Positions 18,576 through 26,371 of a stretch of 64,000 nt of DNA are shown piece by piece (position 1 is the stretch's first letter; each line of letters begins with the position of its first letter). Source of the DNA: Rikenellaceae bacterium (GTDB lineage: Bacteria; Bacteroidota; Bacteroidia; Bacteroidales; Rikenellaceae). The stretch lies in contig SUZI01000001.1 of assembly GCA_015060005.1 (NCBI GenBank), positions 1-64,000 of the forward strand. The letters run 5' to 3'. The notes under the pieces were generated by a model. That model searched no databases. It was not told where the DNA came from and saw only the letters and a list, made by a program, of their open reading frames with translations. Position numbers and translations under genes: made by a program.

Positions 18576-18607
18576 AATTCAAAATTCAAGATTCAAAATT
18601 CAAAATT
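18576..18607. repeat. Heptamer array (AAAATTC)x4
   Basis: Tandem AAAATTC copies with one variant (AAGATTC); the complement of the array at 813-843. Confidence 0.75.
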
Positions 18608-18670
18608 GAGAAAATACCTTTTAGTAATGTGGGTAGTAAAAAAGCTACCCGCGTTATGGGGAGAGGGAGG

Positions 18671-18736
18671 TTTAGGAAGGATAAGGGAAACTAAGGGCTA
18701 TTAAGGGAAATTAAAGGATACTAAGGGGTACTAAAG
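18671..18736. repeat. Decamer array (consensus YTAAGGGAWA)
   Basis: About six and a half degenerate 10-bp units such as CTAAGGGCTA and TTAAGGGAAA, in register. Related arrays lie at 21,943-21,976 and in reverse orientation near 60,445-60,516. Confidence 0.75.
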
Positions 18737-18758
18737 TCGCAATAAAAAAATAGTTTTT

Positions 18759-18827
18759 ACCTTTTAGTTTTTAGTTCGTATAAGGTAGATTCCCATCGCC
18801 TAACCTTTGGTTAGTCGGGGAATGACG
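18759..18827. repeat. REP-like hairpin element, copy B
   Basis: Second copy of the element at 18,494. The inner stem is CTAACC-TTT-GGTTAG, different in sequence from copy A but still fully paired. The outer ATTCCC/GGGGAAT arms are identical in both copies. Confidence 0.7.
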
Positions 18828-18959
18828 TTAATATAATGAGTAATGAGTAGAGAGTAATTTTTTTGGTGGATGAAAAAATGTGAGAAAAAATTGTTGTTGG
18901 TGGGTAAGAGAAAATTGAGTTTTTGGTGGTTTTTTGAGCGGTGTGAGGTGGTGTAAGGT

Positions 18960-18990
18960 GTTGTAGATTAGCAAATAATGTGTATATTTG
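18960..18990 (+). promoter_or_regulatory. Candidate promoter of the fimbrillin-like lipoprotein gene
   Basis: GTTG (18960-18963, near-match to TTTG), 19 nt and TATATTTG (18983-18990). It implies a 5' leader of about 155 nt containing a small hairpin (ATAAGT-TAT-ACTTAT) directly before a run of nine Gs. Confidence 0.5.
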
Positions 18991-19070
18991 TATTTAGAGA
19001 AAGAGTTTGAAAGCGAGTTAGCTATTATTAAAAATGATAATTTTGCCCTCTCCGATAAGTTATACTTATT

Positions 19071-19079
19071 GGGGGGGGG
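19071..19079 (+). repeat. G9 homopolymer tract in the 5' region of the surface lipoprotein gene
   Basis: Nine consecutive Gs, 75 nt before the start codon. Tracts of this type are prone to slipped-strand length change. Confidence 0.8.
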
Positions 19080-19154
19080 TAAAATCGTAAATAAAACATA
19101 TAACAACACATTAATAACTTTATTTTTAACACTTTTTATTTAACATTTTAAGCT

Positions 19155-21719
19155 ATGAAAAGACTGTTTTTTGTAGTTGTTGCGGCTGTGGCTATGCTCG
19201 CAACATCTTGTTCAAAGGACGACACCTCTACTGTTGTAGGTGGTGAGAAGTCGACAGTTACTTTCGCTGTGGCAGCACCTGAGCTTGCAACTCGTGCTGA
19301 GTATGGTGATGGTTACACTGCAACACACCTTACTTGGGGTGTTTACGACGCTAATGGTAACTACCTCGAGAACCTCAGTGCTGAGGGTTTGGTAGGTGTT
19401 GATTTCCCAACAGGCTCACTCTCAACTTCAGTGAAGATTGACCTTGTTAATGGTAAAGAGTATAAGGTTATCTTCTGGGCAGGTGCTGAGGGTGCTCCTT
19501 ACACAGTAGACTTTGAGACAAAGAAGATGACTGTTAACGATGCTCTGGTGGCAAATGCTGAGGCTTACGATGCATTCTACAAGTATCAGGCTGTAAGCAC
19601 AGTTGAGGGCCCACGCTCGGAGACTGTTACATTGACTCGTCCATTTGCTCAGCTCAACATCGCTACTGCTGACACAGCAAAGGCTGCTGATGGTGGCTTG
19701 GTAGTAGACCAGACTCAGGTTGTCGTAAATGCTTACAAGACTTTGGACCTGGTTGATGGCACAGTAGCTGACGAGGTAGAGCGTACTTATACTTTCGCTG
19801 CTATCCCTGCAAACAACGCTAACGGTTACAACAAGACTATCGAGGTAGGTGGTAAGTCATACGACCTCTTGTCGATGAACTACCTGTTGGTTAATGCAAA
19901 GGAGGTAGAGAAGGTAACATTCACTGTAAAGCAGACCTCTAACGGTTTCACAGAGGCGTTTGAGTTTGAGAACGTGCCTTTCCAGCGTAACTACAAGACC
20001 AACATCATTGGTAATATCTTGACAAGCACACTCGACTTCGAGATTACTATCGATCCTATCTTTGAGGAGTATGAGTATGGTTACGTTGTTACTGAGGAGG
20101 GTGGTCAGACCATAGCTACAGTTTCTACACCATCGGGTTTGGCACAGCTTGCAGAAGATATCAATGATGGTAAACTTGAAAACGATACAAATATCGTTTT
20201 GGATGGCGATATAGACCTCTCAGCTCTTACACGTGCTGCTACATCAAATTGGACTCCTATTGGCACACCAGATGAAGCTTACAGTGGCACTTTCGATGGT
20301 AAGGGTTTCTCTATCAAGAACCTTAATATCGTTGAGACTGAGGCTAAGGAGGGTAAGGCATACATCGGTTTCTTCGGCTATGCAAAGAATGCAGAGATTA
20401 AGAACGTTGTATTTGAGAATGTAAACTTGAACATTCCTTGTTTGGATATCGACCACAGCCAGGGTCATATCGGTGCTGTTGCAGGCTCATTGGAGGGTAC
20501 TTCTACAATCGAGAACGTAACTGTTAAGGGTGATATCAAGGTTTATGCTACACAGGATGCTAACGGTGCAAGCCGTGTTGCTGTTGTTGCTGGTGGTAAC
20601 TCTTACGGTAATGTAACTATGAAGAACGTTCACGTTATTGCTAACGAGGGTAGCTACCTTATCGCAAATAACAACACTGGTGCTTTGGCTGGTCAGTTGC
20701 AGGGTAAGAACGTATTTGAGAACTGTTCTTCTAACATCGACGTAACTGTAAATAAGTTCTTCGCAGGTGGTATCATCGGTTTGGCTGCAGGTGACTCTAA
20801 GTTCGTAAACTGCCACACTACAGGTGACGTTGCTGTTGTCGCAGGTCGCGAGGGTCGTGCACACGACCAGTACCGTGTAGGTGGTATCGCAGGTGGTTGG
20901 GCAGATGGTGCAAAGAATGTATGTACACTTGAGAACTGCTCTTACTCTGGTAAGATTTCTGGAAAGAATTCTGATGGCTCAGTTGCTAACCCACTCGATT
21001 ATATGGGTTATGTAGGTCGTGGTTACACTTTGAACGGTTGCCAGGGTAGCAAGGTTGTTATCGATGGCACTGAGTTCGTTCAGAAGTACAACACTGCTGC
21101 TGAGGCTGGTATCTACACTATCAACGGTTGTACTCCTGTTTCTACAGCTGACGAGCTTATTGCAGCATTGGAGGCAAACGAGGGCGTATACCTTTTGAAC
21201 GATATCAAGATTGAGCCTGCTGCAATGAGCAATGCTTATGGTACAACAGGTATCAATGTAAAGAACGGTCAGACTATCGATGGTGCTGGTCACACTCTTA
21301 ACATCAAGGGTGCCGGTGGTACTTGGGATTCAGGTATCAACACTACCGGTGGTATCATTCGCAACATTACTGTTACCGGCTCTTTCCGTGGTATCTTCAT
21401 CAACCACACAAGCTCTCACTCAGAGAAGGTTGTTTTGGAGAATGTAACTCTTAGAGATGTAACTTACACTATCTCTTGCGACCAGGGCATGTACCAGACT
21501 ATCGAGGCTAATAACTGTTCTTTCTTCGGTTGGACTTCATTCGCTAAGACTGCAGGCGAGGCTAAGTTCGTGGACTGCTACTTCGGCCAGGGTTCAGGTT
21601 ACAAGTACTGCCGTCCATACTCTAACACTGAGTTCGTACGCTGTACTTTCTGCCCAGGTTACGCAGTTGATACAACTCGTGCAACAGTTACATTCACTGA
21701 TTGTATCTGGGAGGAATAA
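19155..21719 (+). CDS. Fimbrillin-like (DUF6562-type) lipoprotein with GLUG/beta-helix repeats
   Basis: An 854-residue lipoprotein (lipobox ATSC, Cys19). Residues ~30-300 resemble the fimbrillin-type beta-sandwich N-domain of Bacteroidales (ATRAEYGDGY, RPFAQLNIA). Residues ~320-640 form GLUG-type repeats (GTFDGKGFSIKNLNI, GFFGYAKNAEIKNV, GGIAGGWADGA), and the last ~180 residues look like a right-handed beta-helix. Probably a surface adhesin or fimbrial component. T-ending codons are strikingly frequent (GGT, GCT, AAC/AAG mixed), as in highly expressed genes here. No Mfa-type partner genes are adjacent. Confidence 0.82.
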   Translation: MKRLFFVVVAAVAMLATSCSKDDTSTVVGGEKSTVTFAVAAPELATRAEYGDGYTATHLTWGVYDANGNYLENLSAEGLVGVDFPTGSLSTSVKIDLVNGKEYKVIFWAGAEGAPYTVDFETKKMTVNDALVANAEAYDAFYKYQAVSTVEGPRSETVTLTRPFAQLNIATADTAKAADGGLVVDQTQVVVNAYKTLDLVDGTVADEVERTYTFAAIPANNANGYNKTIEVGGKSYDLLSMNYLLVNAKEVEKVTFTVKQTSNGFTEAFEFENVPFQRNYKTNIIGNILTSTLDFEITIDPIFEEYEYGYVVTEEGGQTIATVSTPSGLAQLAEDINDGKLENDTNIVLDGDIDLSALTRAATSNWTPIGTPDEAYSGTFDGKGFSIKNLNIVETEAKEGKAYIGFFGYAKNAEIKNVVFENVNLNIPCLDIDHSQGHIGAVAGSLEGTSTIENVTVKGDIKVYATQDANGASRVAVVAGGNSYGNVTMKNVHVIANEGSYLIANNNTGALAGQLQGKNVFENCSSNIDVTVNKFFAGGIIGLAAGDSKFVNCHTTGDVAVVAGREGRAHDQYRVGGIAGGWADGAKNVCTLENCSYSGKISGKNSDGSVANPLDYMGYVGRGYTLNGCQGSKVVIDGTEFVQKYNTAAEAGIYTINGCTPVSTADELIAALEANEGVYLLNDIKIEPAAMSNAYGTTGINVKNGQTIDGAGHTLNIKGAGGTWDSGINTTGGIIRNITVTGSFRGIFINHTSSHSEKVVLENVTLRDVTYTISCDQGMYQTIEANNCSFFGWTSFAKTAGEAKFVDCYFGQGSGYKYCRPYSNTEFVRCTFCPGYAVDTTRATVTFTDCIWEE

Positions 21720-21818
21720 CTAATAACAGTTGAATTCGTACTGTACCCATTTGTAAGGAATGGTATAGTATTTAAGCAACTCGATTTGAGAGAGTAATAA
21801 TTTACCTACAAATCTATA

Positions 21819-21848
21819 GGGTTGCACCTCTTGGGTGGGGTGCAATCC
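21819..21848. terminator. Hairpin after the fimbrillin-like gene
   Basis: GGGTTGCACC and GGTGCAATCC pair over 10 bp (one G-T) around a 10-nt loop. There is no strong T-run, so it may be a 3'-end stabiliser; the better terminator lies 50 nt further on. Confidence 0.5.
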
Positions 21849-21901
21849 ACGAGGGTTGACCAAAGGAAACCCTTTCATACGTAAAATTAATTAAGTGTGG
21901 C

Positions 21902-21933
21902 GGACCGACTGAAAAGAAATTTTCGGTCGGTCC
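21902..21933 (+). terminator. Terminator of the fimbrillin-like gene
   Basis: GGACCGACTGAAAA-GAAA-TTTTCGGTCGGTCC forms a 14-bp stem (one G-T pair) followed by TTATTTTC. Confidence 0.85.
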
Positions 21934-21942
21934 TTATTTTCA

Positions 21943-22018
21943 AGAAGGGTATTAAGGGATATTAAAGGATACTAAAGCCTATGGCGTAAACGCCACCTTA
22001 AATTTTGAATTTTGAATT
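21943..22018. repeat. Decamer and heptamer repeats at the end of the cytochrome operon
   Basis: GGGTATTAAGGGATATTAAAGG carries the decamer motif in about three units. A small hairpin TGGCG-TAAA-CGCCA and a short AATTTTG heptamer run follow, abutting the ccsA stop codon. The layout parallels the 18.5-18.7 kb region. Confidence 0.65.
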
Positions 22019-22792
22019 CTAATAGCTATGCATACCGCCCTGGGCTGAGGGGAGGAAGTTGATACCCCACCAACACATCTGCAACAGCACAAAAGCAAAG
22101 CACAGGAGAGCAAAAGTTACATCTAACTGTTTAGGCTCGGCACGGCGGAGGTGCATATAGAGCAGATAGGCAAGCCACGTAGCCGCCGCCCACGTCTCCT
22201 TGGGGTCCCAGCTCCAATAGTCGCCCCAAGCCTGCTTTGCCCACAAAGCACCCATAATCATTCCGGCAGTGAGGAAAGACCACCCTACTCGCACCAGATT
22301 ATCGCACATAGCGACCTCGCGGCGTTGAGGCTCATCGCGTCGCAGCCACAGATAGATAGCGAAAAGTGTTACCGCACCAAGCAGGGCATAAGCCATCATA
22401 TAGACCACGACGTGAGGCACAAACCATACACTCTGCAACGCCGGCATAAGCGACTTACTATGAATCTCGGGCTTGAAGAGATTAATACACAAAAAGACCG
22501 TAGACAAGAGTGTCGTGAAAGAGAGTATCCAACGATAACGCCACAACAGATAGACAACAGCACCTGCCACAGAGAGGAAGAACGAGTACCACAGACGCGT
22601 CTCGCCCATAGTACGCAACGGAGGTCGCTCAAGCACCATCCACAAGCCCACGACAAAAGCTAAGAGCACAACAGAGCCCGCAGCCGAGAGAGAGATAGCA
22701 GCCGCCCTTCGACCACGAAGAGCCGCGACAGCACCCGTAATCATAAGCAGAGCTGCCACAAGAGCGTAGATATGTAAGAAATCCCATCCCAC
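22019..22792 (-). CDS. ccsA: Cytochrome c biogenesis protein CcsA (CcmF/CcsA heme-handling family)
   Basis: A 257-residue inner-membrane protein with about seven membrane segments. The Trp-rich heme-handling signature WGDYWSWDPKETWA is present, with His residues in neighbouring loops (one before the Trp motif, HLRR after it). With ResB it forms the system II synthase that attaches heme to CxxCH motifs in the periplasm. It starts 3 nt after resB. The tetraheme cytochrome at the head of this operon is an obvious client. Confidence 0.92.
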   Translation of the reverse strand: MGWDFLHIYALVAALLMITGAVAALRGRRAAAISLSAAGSVVLLAFVVGLWMVLERPPLRTMGETRLWYSFFLSVAGAVVYLLWRYRWILSFTTLLSTVFLCINLFKPEIHSKSLMPALQSVWFVPHVVVYMMAYALLGAVTLFAIYLWLRRDEPQRREVAMCDNLVRVGWSFLTAGMIMGALWAKQAWGDYWSWDPKETWAAATWLAYLLYMHLRRAEPKQLDVTFALLCFAFVLLQMCWWGINFLPSAQGGMHSY

Positions 22793-22795
22793 GTG

Positions 22796-23986
22796 CTACT
22801 CCTCCGAAGTTTTAGATTTAGGGCGTAAGAACATCAAACAGCCCGACAACAAGATAGCCCACAGAGCACCGCTGACAACACCATACCACCCATCACGCAC
22901 ACACTCCAGCACCGAGATACGACTCCAACGACCTCGCTCGGTATCGTAGCCCGACTGGTAGATATGCCACGCACCGACGCGTGCAGGCGAGTTAACAGCT
23001 ACATCGTGCGACGTAGCGACACCACCCTGCTCGGTAATGGTGAGGCGAGAGAGATAGCGTTTGGGCTCCTGGGGAAGCATAACTAAAGCCACGTGAGGTG
23101 TAACGCCGAGCGACTGCGGCTCAAAGCGGAAAGAGCCCGAAGATACCCAGCCGTGAACGACATCACCCCAAGGGGTGCGTACCGCGACACGAGCGGCAGG
23201 AGCACTACCCTCCTCCACACTCTCCACAAAGCCATCAGCCGAAGGCACAGCATCGGAAAGTAGTTGCTCGACAGCAATATCGAAACCATCAATAGCACCA
23301 CACGACATATCCTCCAACGAGAGATTTGACTCGCTGACGCCCTCGCCACGAAGGTCATAGAGAGCCAAGCGAGGTGCATAGCTCTCGAGTGAAAACTCTT
23401 CGAGCTTAAGAGTGAAAGGAAGCTCCACAGGCGAATTATCGGCGTCATAGCCCATGTGAACGGTATGTCCCACAGGGACAACGACCTTCAGACGTAGCTT
23501 ATCGCCACTACTGAGGAACGAAGCCGCCAGAGCGACAAAGACCGACACGTGCACGAGCAACGTCGTGAGGCGTTGCTCACGCCAATGACGCACATCGTCT
23601 ATTGTCTTAAAGCCTAAACAGGTAATGAAATAGGCGAGCATAAGGCAGAAGGGATAGGAGTGGCTCATAGCGGTAAAGCCCAAAGCACCCAGAAAACCTG
23701 CCGAAGAGTGAGTCTGCGGAACAAGACCGAAGATGATGCATAGTAGTATCATAGAGGTGAGCGTAGCAACAGAAGCCCTCGCATCAAACAGAGAGCGAAG
23801 CCACCGAGCCTTACGTGCCAGGACATAGCCAAGCACCAACATATAGCCATAAACAAGGGCGACAACAACGCTCCAGGGATAGGCAAGAGCCGAGACAGGC
23901 ACGCCGCCAAAGAAAATTTGCAGTATCACTCCTACACAAAATAGGAGTAGACACTGCAAAAAAGCTCTTTTATAGCCCGCCCGCAT
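22796..23986 (-). CDS. ResB-like cytochrome c biogenesis protein
   Basis: A 396-residue membrane protein. There are several N-terminal membrane helices up to about residue 160, a periplasmic beta-rich domain (about 165-365) and one C-terminal helix, as in ResB/Ccs1. It works with CcsA to keep heme and apocytochrome thiols reduced and to ligate heme. Spacing of 12 nt to the gene upstream and 3 nt to ccsA shows one operon. Confidence 0.85.
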   Translation of the reverse strand: MRAGYKRAFLQCLLLFCVGVILQIFFGGVPVSALAYPWSVVVALVYGYMLVLGYVLARKARWLRSLFDARASVATLTSMILLCIIFGLVPQTHSSAGFLGALGFTAMSHSYPFCLMLAYFITCLGFKTIDDVRHWREQRLTTLLVHVSVFVALAASFLSSGDKLRLKVVVPVGHTVHMGYDADNSPVELPFTLKLEEFSLESYAPRLALYDLRGEGVSESNLSLEDMSCGAIDGFDIAVEQLLSDAVPSADGFVESVEEGSAPAARVAVRTPWGDVVHGWVSSGSFRFEPQSLGVTPHVALVMLPQEPKRYLSRLTITEQGGVATSHDVAVNSPARVGAWHIYQSGYDTERGRWSRISVLECVRDGWYGVVSGALWAILLSGCLMFLRPKSKTSEE

Positions 23987-23998
23987 AGCGACGCATAT

Positions 23999-24919
23999 TT
24001 AAGCCTTACTCCACTGCTCACGCAGCATAGCAACAGCCGAGTTGATGAGCGGCTCACGCTCGCCACCACAACCGCACTCGAAGCTGACATAGTATGGATA
24101 GCAGAGCTCCTTCAAGGCTCTGAAACCATCGATATAGTTATCCAACTCGCCATCCTCACCAGGAATCATACGACGACCACGCGAGGCTATGTGAACGTGC
24201 TGAAGATAATCCCTGCCAGCGGCTATCAGAGCAGCGTAGTCCGAGGTCTCCTCCTTCATATGCCAGAAATCGCCCATACACTTTACACCCGCACTCTGCG
24301 AGTCGCGACAAATAGCTGCCGCATCGGCAACCTGACGCAGGTAGTGTGCCTCCTGGCGGTTGAGCGGCTCAAGGATGACAGTAGTTCCACATTTCAAAGC
24401 ATACTCGCCCAAATCGTGCATCTGCTCACAGAGATACTCACGAGTCTCGAGAGTGTGGGGCTTACAAGGTCTCTGACCATTGAAAGCAGGGACCATAATA
24501 ACGCCCGTAGAGCCTACCTCGGCAGCAGCAGCGACGATCTCACGCATCGAAGAGTCAAACGCCGCCTTCACCTGAGCATCCTCAGCCAAGATGAAACCAT
24601 CGAAGCCGGCACAGATAGCCGACACCTTGATGTTGCGGTTAGACAACGCCTGCTTAATCTCGCCTACACGCGACGCTAAACCCCTGCCACCAAGCTCCAA
24701 GCCGACAACGCCCAGCTGCTCCATATTATCGAGTTTCTCCTCCAGAGTGTCGCCATACATAACCCACTCCTGCAACGAGAGCTTAAGCTCACACTCCGAC
24801 TTGGGCTCTGCCAAAGGCTGCTTCCCACAGCAAGAGGTGAGGTTGCCGACAACCGACGTAGCAGCGACAACAGAGGCTGCACCATAGAGCGAACGCTTCA
24901 AAAATTCCTTTCTATTCAT
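23999..24919 (-). CDS. Exported xylose-isomerase-like TIM barrel (sugar phosphate isomerase/epimerase family)
   Basis: A 306-residue AP-endonuclease-2/xylose isomerase-type barrel. Metal-ligand positions are visible: Glu in ILEPLNR, Asp and His in GDFWHM, His in QHVHIA and Glu in VSFECG. The N-terminus carries NRKEFLKRS (Tat-like, with RK for RR), a hydrophobic stretch and a TSCC lipobox, so it is probably a periplasm-facing lipoprotein. Relatives act as isomerases, epimerases or lyases on keto-sugars. It sits 57 nt after the Gfo/Idh/MocA gene, a pairing common in Bacteroidota. The substrate is unknown. Confidence 0.85.
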   Translation of the reverse strand: MNRKEFLKRSLYGAASVVAATSVVGNLTSCCGKQPLAEPKSECELKLSLQEWVMYGDTLEEKLDNMEQLGVVGLELGGRGLASRVGEIKQALSNRNIKVSAICAGFDGFILAEDAQVKAAFDSSMREIVAAAAEVGSTGVIMVPAFNGQRPCKPHTLETREYLCEQMHDLGEYALKCGTTVILEPLNRQEAHYLRQVADAAAICRDSQSAGVKCMGDFWHMKEETSDYAALIAAGRDYLQHVHIASRGRRMIPGEDGELDNYIDGFRALKELCYPYYVSFECGCGGEREPLINSAVAMLREQWSKA

Positions 24920-24976
24920 ACTATATTTTGCTAAACAGCTGGCGGAGAGCTACCCCACCGCCAGCACGAAGTCATA

Positions 24977-26338
24977 CTATTTGTTTCCTGGAACGGGAAC
25001 CTTATACTGCGACATATCGACATCGCACAACTCAAGTTTCTCAGGCAGGAAGTTCATATCCGCACCGCTAATCTCGTCCCAATTAACGGTAGCACCCGTA
25101 TAAGCAGCCTCGCGTCCCATAATACCTGCCAGGCAAGAGATTGCACACTCCTCAGCTTCGACGTGGCTTGTGCCCTTACGGAGGTGGTTAATCAAATCGA
25201 CGTGCTCCAAAGTGTATGGGTTACGCTGCTTGAAGTTCTGCTCCTCAGCCGAGAAGTCATACTTCCAAAGCACATTGCCCTCCAAATCCTTGATAACGTG
25301 CTCGTTGTTCATAGCCGACCAGCTACCCTTAGTACCCTGAATGAACTCGCCGATGCAAGAGCTACAACCGTTAATCTGGCGGCATACACTATGCAGACGA
25401 ACACCATTCTCAAACTCGAAATCTACACTAAACTGGTCGAACTGGTCGCCTGTAACGCGGCGATGACGTGCACCCTGAGCAGTAGCACGCTGTGGCTTAA
25501 GACCACTCATCCACAAGAATACGTCGATATTGTGAACGTGCTGCTCAACGATATGGTCGCCCGAGAGCCACTTCCAGTTAACCCAGTCGCGAATCATCCA
25601 CTCCACGTCACTCCAGCCAGCCTCGCGGTTACGATACCACAACTGTCCCTGATTCCAATATACTGCACCGCTAACGATATCACCGATGAGTCCCTCCTGA
25701 ACCTTCTTGAAGCCCTCGACGTAAGAACGCTCGTGATGACGCTGAGTACCCGTAACGACAACCAAGCCATTAGCCTTAGCCTGGCGAGCAGTAGCCATAA
25801 TGCTACGATAGCCGGCAGCATCAACTGCGATAGGCTTCTCGAGGAATGAGCTTACACCCTGCTGTGTAGCATATGCAAACTGTTGTGGACGGAACACAGG
25901 AGGAGTGGTGCAGATGACGTAGTCGATACCTGCATCAATAACCTTCTTATAGGCATCAAAACCCACGAAGCACTTATCGTCTGCGACCTCCTGACCATAG
26001 CTATCCTTCAACCAGCGACGTACACCCTCAATTCTATCTGCAAAGACATCACCCAAAGCGACAACCTTCACACCATCAGCAGCCAGCAAAGCATCGTTCA
26101 AAGCACCTGTACCACGACCACCACAGCCAATCAAGCCAACCTTAATCTCACGACCCTCATAAGCCTTATCGGGCATATCGGGCACGTAGTATGTGCCTGC
26201 CTCACGCAATGGCTTCAACGCAGGAGTCTTATCGCCACCGCTACAAGAGGTCAAAATAGGTGAGCTGCCGACAACAGCCGACACACCAAGCAAAGCTGAA
26301 TACGAAAGGAAGTCCTTTCTTGAAATCTTCTTACTCAT
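24977..26338 (-). CDS. Exported Gfo/Idh/MocA-family oxidoreductase
   Basis: A 453-residue NAD(P)-dependent dehydrogenase. The Rossmann motif VGLIGCGGRGTG lies near residue 68, the conserved EKP appears in FLEKPIAVD, and a QHVHNIDV segment lies in the catalytic domain. The N-terminus has SRKDFL, a hydrophobic run and an LTSC lipobox, so it should be exported folded, with cofactor, as a lipoprotein. The family oxidises or reduces sugar hydroxyls, often at C3, and keeps its nucleotide tightly bound in some periplasmic members. It lies 33 nt after the cytochrome gene, suggesting an electron link. Confidence 0.9.
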   Translation of the reverse strand: MSKKISRKDFLSYSALLGVSAVVGSSPILTSCSGGDKTPALKPLREAGTYYVPDMPDKAYEGREIKVGLIGCGGRGTGALNDALLAADGVKVVALGDVFADRIEGVRRWLKDSYGQEVADDKCFVGFDAYKKVIDAGIDYVICTTPPVFRPQQFAYATQQGVSSFLEKPIAVDAAGYRSIMATARQAKANGLVVVTGTQRHHERSYVEGFKKVQEGLIGDIVSGAVYWNQGQLWYRNREAGWSDVEWMIRDWVNWKWLSGDHIVEQHVHNIDVFLWMSGLKPQRATAQGARHRRVTGDQFDQFSVDFEFENGVRLHSVCRQINGCSSCIGEFIQGTKGSWSAMNNEHVIKDLEGNVLWKYDFSAEEQNFKQRNPYTLEHVDLINHLRKGTSHVEAEECAISCLAGIMGREAAYTGATVNWDEISGADMNFLPEKLELCDVDMSQYKVPVPGNK

Positions 26339-26371
26339 AGTTAATAGTTTTATATTGTTATTTTGTTTGTT

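Larger units (their letters stand above)
18465..19154. other. Repeat-rich intergenic region without a convincing gene
   Basis: About 690 nt between the glpR terminator and the fimbrillin-like gene. It holds two REP-like hairpin elements, a heptamer array, a decamer array, a stem-loop (GGGTAG / CTACCC near 18,631-18,650) and a candidate promoter. It also holds a G9 tract. The 93-aa minus-strand ORF here is AT-rich, low complexity and lacks family features, so I do not call it. Confidence 0.7.

Noticed and set aside
18828-19109. 93-aa minus-strand ORF in the repeat-rich spacer
   Set aside because: AT-rich low-complexity sequence that crosses the G9 tract and the candidate promoter; no family features or ribosome site.
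18960-19154. Riboswitch in the long leader of the fimbrillin-like gene
   Set aside because: Only a small hairpin and a G-run are visible; no known riboswitch core could be recognised.
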